Assembly (NCBI GenBank): GCA_013812565.1
Contig: JACCTF010001013.1
Coordinates: 1-7,244 of the forward strand
Length of the DNA stretch: 7,244 nt
From: Pyrinomonadaceae bacterium
Lineage (GTDB): Bacteria; Acidobacteriota; Blastocatellia; Pyrinomonadales; Pyrinomonadaceae
Direction of reading: 5' to 3'
Below the pieces are notes generated by a model. That model searched no databases and was not told the DNA's origin. It worked only from the letters and a program-made list of their open reading frames with translations. A program made the translations under genes and the position numbers. Of the stretch, positions 6,573-7,244 are shown in pieces. Position 1 is the stretch's first letter. Every line of letters starts with the position of its first letter.

Positions 6573-6701
6573 CGGGAAAGCTCCACAGCACGTGTTGGGT
6601 ATCTGGTGCATCCTCGGCATCATCGGGGTAGCCATACTTCCAAACTTTCACTTCCTACAGCATCCGATTCTTCTATCTTCTCCTCTCGATTGCATCACAT
6701 C

Positions 6702-7244
6702 TCAAAACAGAAATCTCAGCGCGAACTGGACCTCCCTCTCTCCAAATGCCGACGTGATCTGGCCGAACTGCCCGCTGTTGACGTTACCCTGCGGGTTGTT
6801 CCAGTGCGGCGTGTTCGTCAGGTTATATAGCTCCGTCCGGAATTCAACTTCGTACCGCTCCTTGAACTTAAAGTTTCTAAAAACGGAGAAGTCATAGTTT
6901 GTAAAACCAGGGCCGCGCACAACGTTGCGCCCCGCATTCCCGAAACTGTTCGGCGCAGGTGCCCGGAATGCCGAAGTATCGAACCAGAACTGTCCCGGCC
7001 CGGTGTTCCCGATGTATTGAACCGGGCCGATGACGTTTGCATAGTTGCCGTTGCCGGGACAGTTACATGGCCCCGCGTCCGCCACAACATTGACCGGCGC
7101 GCCGCTCACCGCCCGCAAGATGCCATTGACCTGCCACCCTCCAAGAATATAGCTGGCCGGCCCTGTCTTCAGGTAACGCTTGCCTTGACCGAAGGGCAAC
7201 TCCCACACATGGCTCGACACGAACATGTGGGTGCGGTCAAAGTT
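6702..7244 (-). CDS. Second TonB-dependent receptor, C-terminal part (runs out of window)
   Basis: The frame is open from the window edge to a TGA at 6702-6704, giving the last 180 residues. The start lies beyond 7244, and the internal ATG at 7226 is not a start because barrel motifs (FDRTH) precede it. Visible landmarks are the late-barrel motif HVWELPFGQGKRYL, YILGGWQVNGILRAVSGAPV, a small cysteine pair in GPCNCPGNGN, the YDFSVFRNFKFKERYEVEFR stretch followed by NLTN, and a terminal Phe (FALRFLF). These match, position for position, the end of the receptor encoded next downstream (LPFGRGR, ILGGW, FRLEFRGEAFNLTN, LKLYF), so the two are paralogues in the same Oar-like family, although diverged enough to argue against a recent duplication. 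The gap to the next receptor start is 251 bases, enough for separate control. Confidence 0.88.
   Translation of the reverse strand, partial: NFDRTHMFVSSHVWELPFGQGKRYLKTGPASYILGGWQVNGILRAVSGAPVNVVADAGPCNCPGNGNYANVIGPVQYIGNTGPGQFWFDTSAFRAPAPNSFGNAGRNVVRGPGFTNYDFSVFRNFKFKERYEVEFRTELYNLTNTPHWNNPQGNVNSGQFGQITSAFGEREVQFALRFLF

Noticed and set aside
6497..6669. Direct repeat of GCATCCGATT at 6497-6506 and 6660-6669
   Set aside because: A 10-base repeat is expected many times by chance in a window of this length, and the copies have no shared context.
6592..6897. Plus-strand frame starting MLGIWCILGIIGVAILPNF, resembling a type IV pilin N-terminus
   Set aside because: There is no prepilin peptidase site (Gly followed by Phe and Glu at +5), a TGA lies a few codons upstream, and most of the frame is antisense to the second receptor. 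The hydrophobic run looks accidental.

Overview
The window looks like chromosomal DNA from a Gram-negative bacterium, most likely an acidobacterium or a close relative. The main reason is two very large outer-membrane receptors of the 'carboxypeptidase regulatory-like domain plus TonB plug and barrel' (Oar-like) type lying in tandem next to a TPR lipoprotein-sized secreted protein, an arrangement typical of Acidobacteriota. An Uma2-family nuclease gene and good GGAGG ribosome binding sites fit that picture. The phylum is an inference from gene content, not from a marker gene.

Layout, left to right. Bases 1-180 (+) are the last 59 codons of a fumarylacetoacetate-hydrolase-superfamily protein (GguC/AraD1-like) that enters from outside the window. 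Bases 181-355 are intergenic and carry a strong hairpin terminator (297-333) between converging transcripts. Bases 356-1383 (-) form a compact three-gene unit: an Uma2 nuclease (754-1383), a 71-aa protein (526-741) starting 12 bases after it, and a 57-aa basic protein (356-529) whose start overlaps the previous stop as ATGA. Bases 1476-2765 (-) encode an exported TPR protein. A hairpin terminator candidate (2819-2859) separates it from the receptor upstream.

Bases 2877-6450 (-) hold one TonB-dependent receptor of about 1190 residues whose reading frame is broken once, at a run of five C (five G on the coding strand) at 4661-4665. Removing one G restores a continuous protein, so this is either a real frameshift pseudogene or a single-base sequence error. 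Bases 6451-6701 are the intergenic region upstream of this receptor; besides a strong ribosome binding site it holds two inverted repeats (6551-6572 and 6487-6506) that could be an operator and a leader hairpin. Bases 6702-7244 (-) are the C-terminal 180 residues of a second receptor of the same family, running out of the window.

Functionally, the receptor/TPR block probably serves uptake or surface binding of a polymeric or bulky nutrient, with the TPR protein as a periplasmic or envelope partner; the substrate cannot be read from the sequence. The Uma2 unit seems unrelated to transport and resembles an accessory, mobile-type or toxin-antitoxin-like cassette, possibly with a decayed member. 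I saw no rRNA, tRNA, CRISPR array, insertion sequence or riboswitch.
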